Source: Siderastrea radians (Eukaryota; Cnidaria; Anthozoa; Scleractinia; Rhizangiidae). From it: a stretch of DNA of 64,000 nt. A program made the position numbers and the translations under genes. Under the pieces are notes generated by a model. That model was not told where the DNA came from. It made no database searches and saw only the letters and a program-made list of their open reading frames with translations. Each line of letters begins with the position of its first letter. Within the stretch, counting starts at the first letter, position 1. Of the stretch, positions 63,596 to 64,000 are shown piece after piece. The stretch covers positions 15,860,071-15,924,070 of the forward strand of contig OZ024892.1 of NCBI GenBank assembly GCA_964017195.1, read 5' to 3'.

Positions 63596-63835
63596 GGGCC
63601 CAGTTGCATAAGGCAACTTGAGATTAAAAGGGAGTTTTTTTTTGCAACCATTCCCTTTGTTCTGAAGGATTTCTTTGTGTTCTCTTTGTGTTTCCTAAAG
63701 TACTCTACTCTATACTCACTAATCTGTCTTCGGCCGAGTTATCCGCGATACTGTGCCAAAAAGCCCTCCAGAACAAAGGAAATGGTTGCAGAAAATTCGC
63801 ACTTAATCTTAAGTTGCTTTATGGAGCCGGGCCCT
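63596..63835. mobile_element. Inverted-repeat MITE
   Basis: GGGCCCAGTTGCATAAGGCAACTT.. at left pairs with AAGTTGCTTTATGGAGCCGGGCCC at right, and CAACCATTCCCTTTGTTCTG with CCAGAACAAAGGAAATGGTTG. The repeat arms are about 75 bp. Confidence 0.7.
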
Positions 63836-64000
63836 GGTGAACTAAACGCAAATACTAGGAGTTACACAGTACATGTATCATGAAAGGCCAACATGTACAT
63901 GTGCACGCACAATTGCTTAAAGAGCCAGTGTCACCCAAAGTGCTTTGCGCGCCAAGGTACATTTTTCATATATGAAAAATACGCCATTTTCTTGATTGTC

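Overview
The window is a piece of an animal genome, most likely an anthozoan cnidarian such as a stony coral. The evidence is AT-rich host DNA with spliced genes, a large TPR-CHAT gene of the type expanded in corals, a polycystin-1-like gene, a coral-type tRNA-derived SINE, and cnidarian-style LINE, DIRS, Gypsy and MITE debris. The species cannot be fixed from the sequence. A 200-base run of N (57701-57900) marks a draft assembly gap.

Positions 2350-24092 hold a complete Polinton/Maverick-class element of the adintovirus type. It has terminal inverted repeats starting AGTAGTAA, a 6-bp target duplication (GAAAGA) and the full virion gene set. From left to right on the minus strand these are: protein-primed DNA polymerase B, a phospholipase A2-like protein, several small basic core proteins, a two-TM protein, a Gly/Arg-rich protein, packaging ATPase, a tRNA-like Pol III gene, an adenain-like protease, the major capsid protein (broken by one in-frame TAG), pVII/pX-like proteins, two members of a three-member putative minor capsid family, integrase with chromodomain, a tandem GRF zinc-finger protein, an acidic protein, and the third family member (broken by one in-frame TAA). 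Four plus-strand ORFs sit in two pairs: two overlapping ORFs beside the polymerase, and a small ORF plus a SLOG-domain protein beside the GRF gene. Bidirectional promoters separate the divergent genes. One is duplicated in inverted orientation (about 7020-7231 and 22255-22450). Another carries a 44-bp tandem array of CCAAT and CArG boxes. Many minus genes have their own TATAAAAA-type box about 30-60 bp before the ATG, and the others follow in tightly packed clusters. The element is largely intact, but the two nonsense codons suggest the start of decay, or readthrough.

Left of the element (1-2349) is host DNA with a SINE and a roughly 400-bp tandem duplication. The uninterrupted copy of that duplication preserves the empty insertion site. 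Right of the element come a MITE, a LINE 3' remnant between microsatellites, orphan TPR exons, and a two-exon TPR-CHAT gene (28575-33691) whose central repeats are near-identical 120-bp units. From 37 to 44.4 kb there is transposon debris: a MITE, a DIRS-like tyrosine-recombinase retroelement, a truncated Gypsy element, LINE remnants and a pogo-like MITE.

From 44.7 to 62.9 kb lies a polycystin-1-like gene (GAIN/GPS, PLAT, channel region) with several frame breaks. One of its coding exons is interrupted by a minus-strand LINE with a 15-bp target duplication (47697-57646). That LINE contains a 4.56-kb inverted-repeat transposon with a 9-bp duplication (48120-52681), which itself contains a 1.34-kb foldback element with its own 9-bp duplication (51054-52392). 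The right edge has a palindromic CCTGGTTACCAGG-type minisatellite and another inverted-repeat element.
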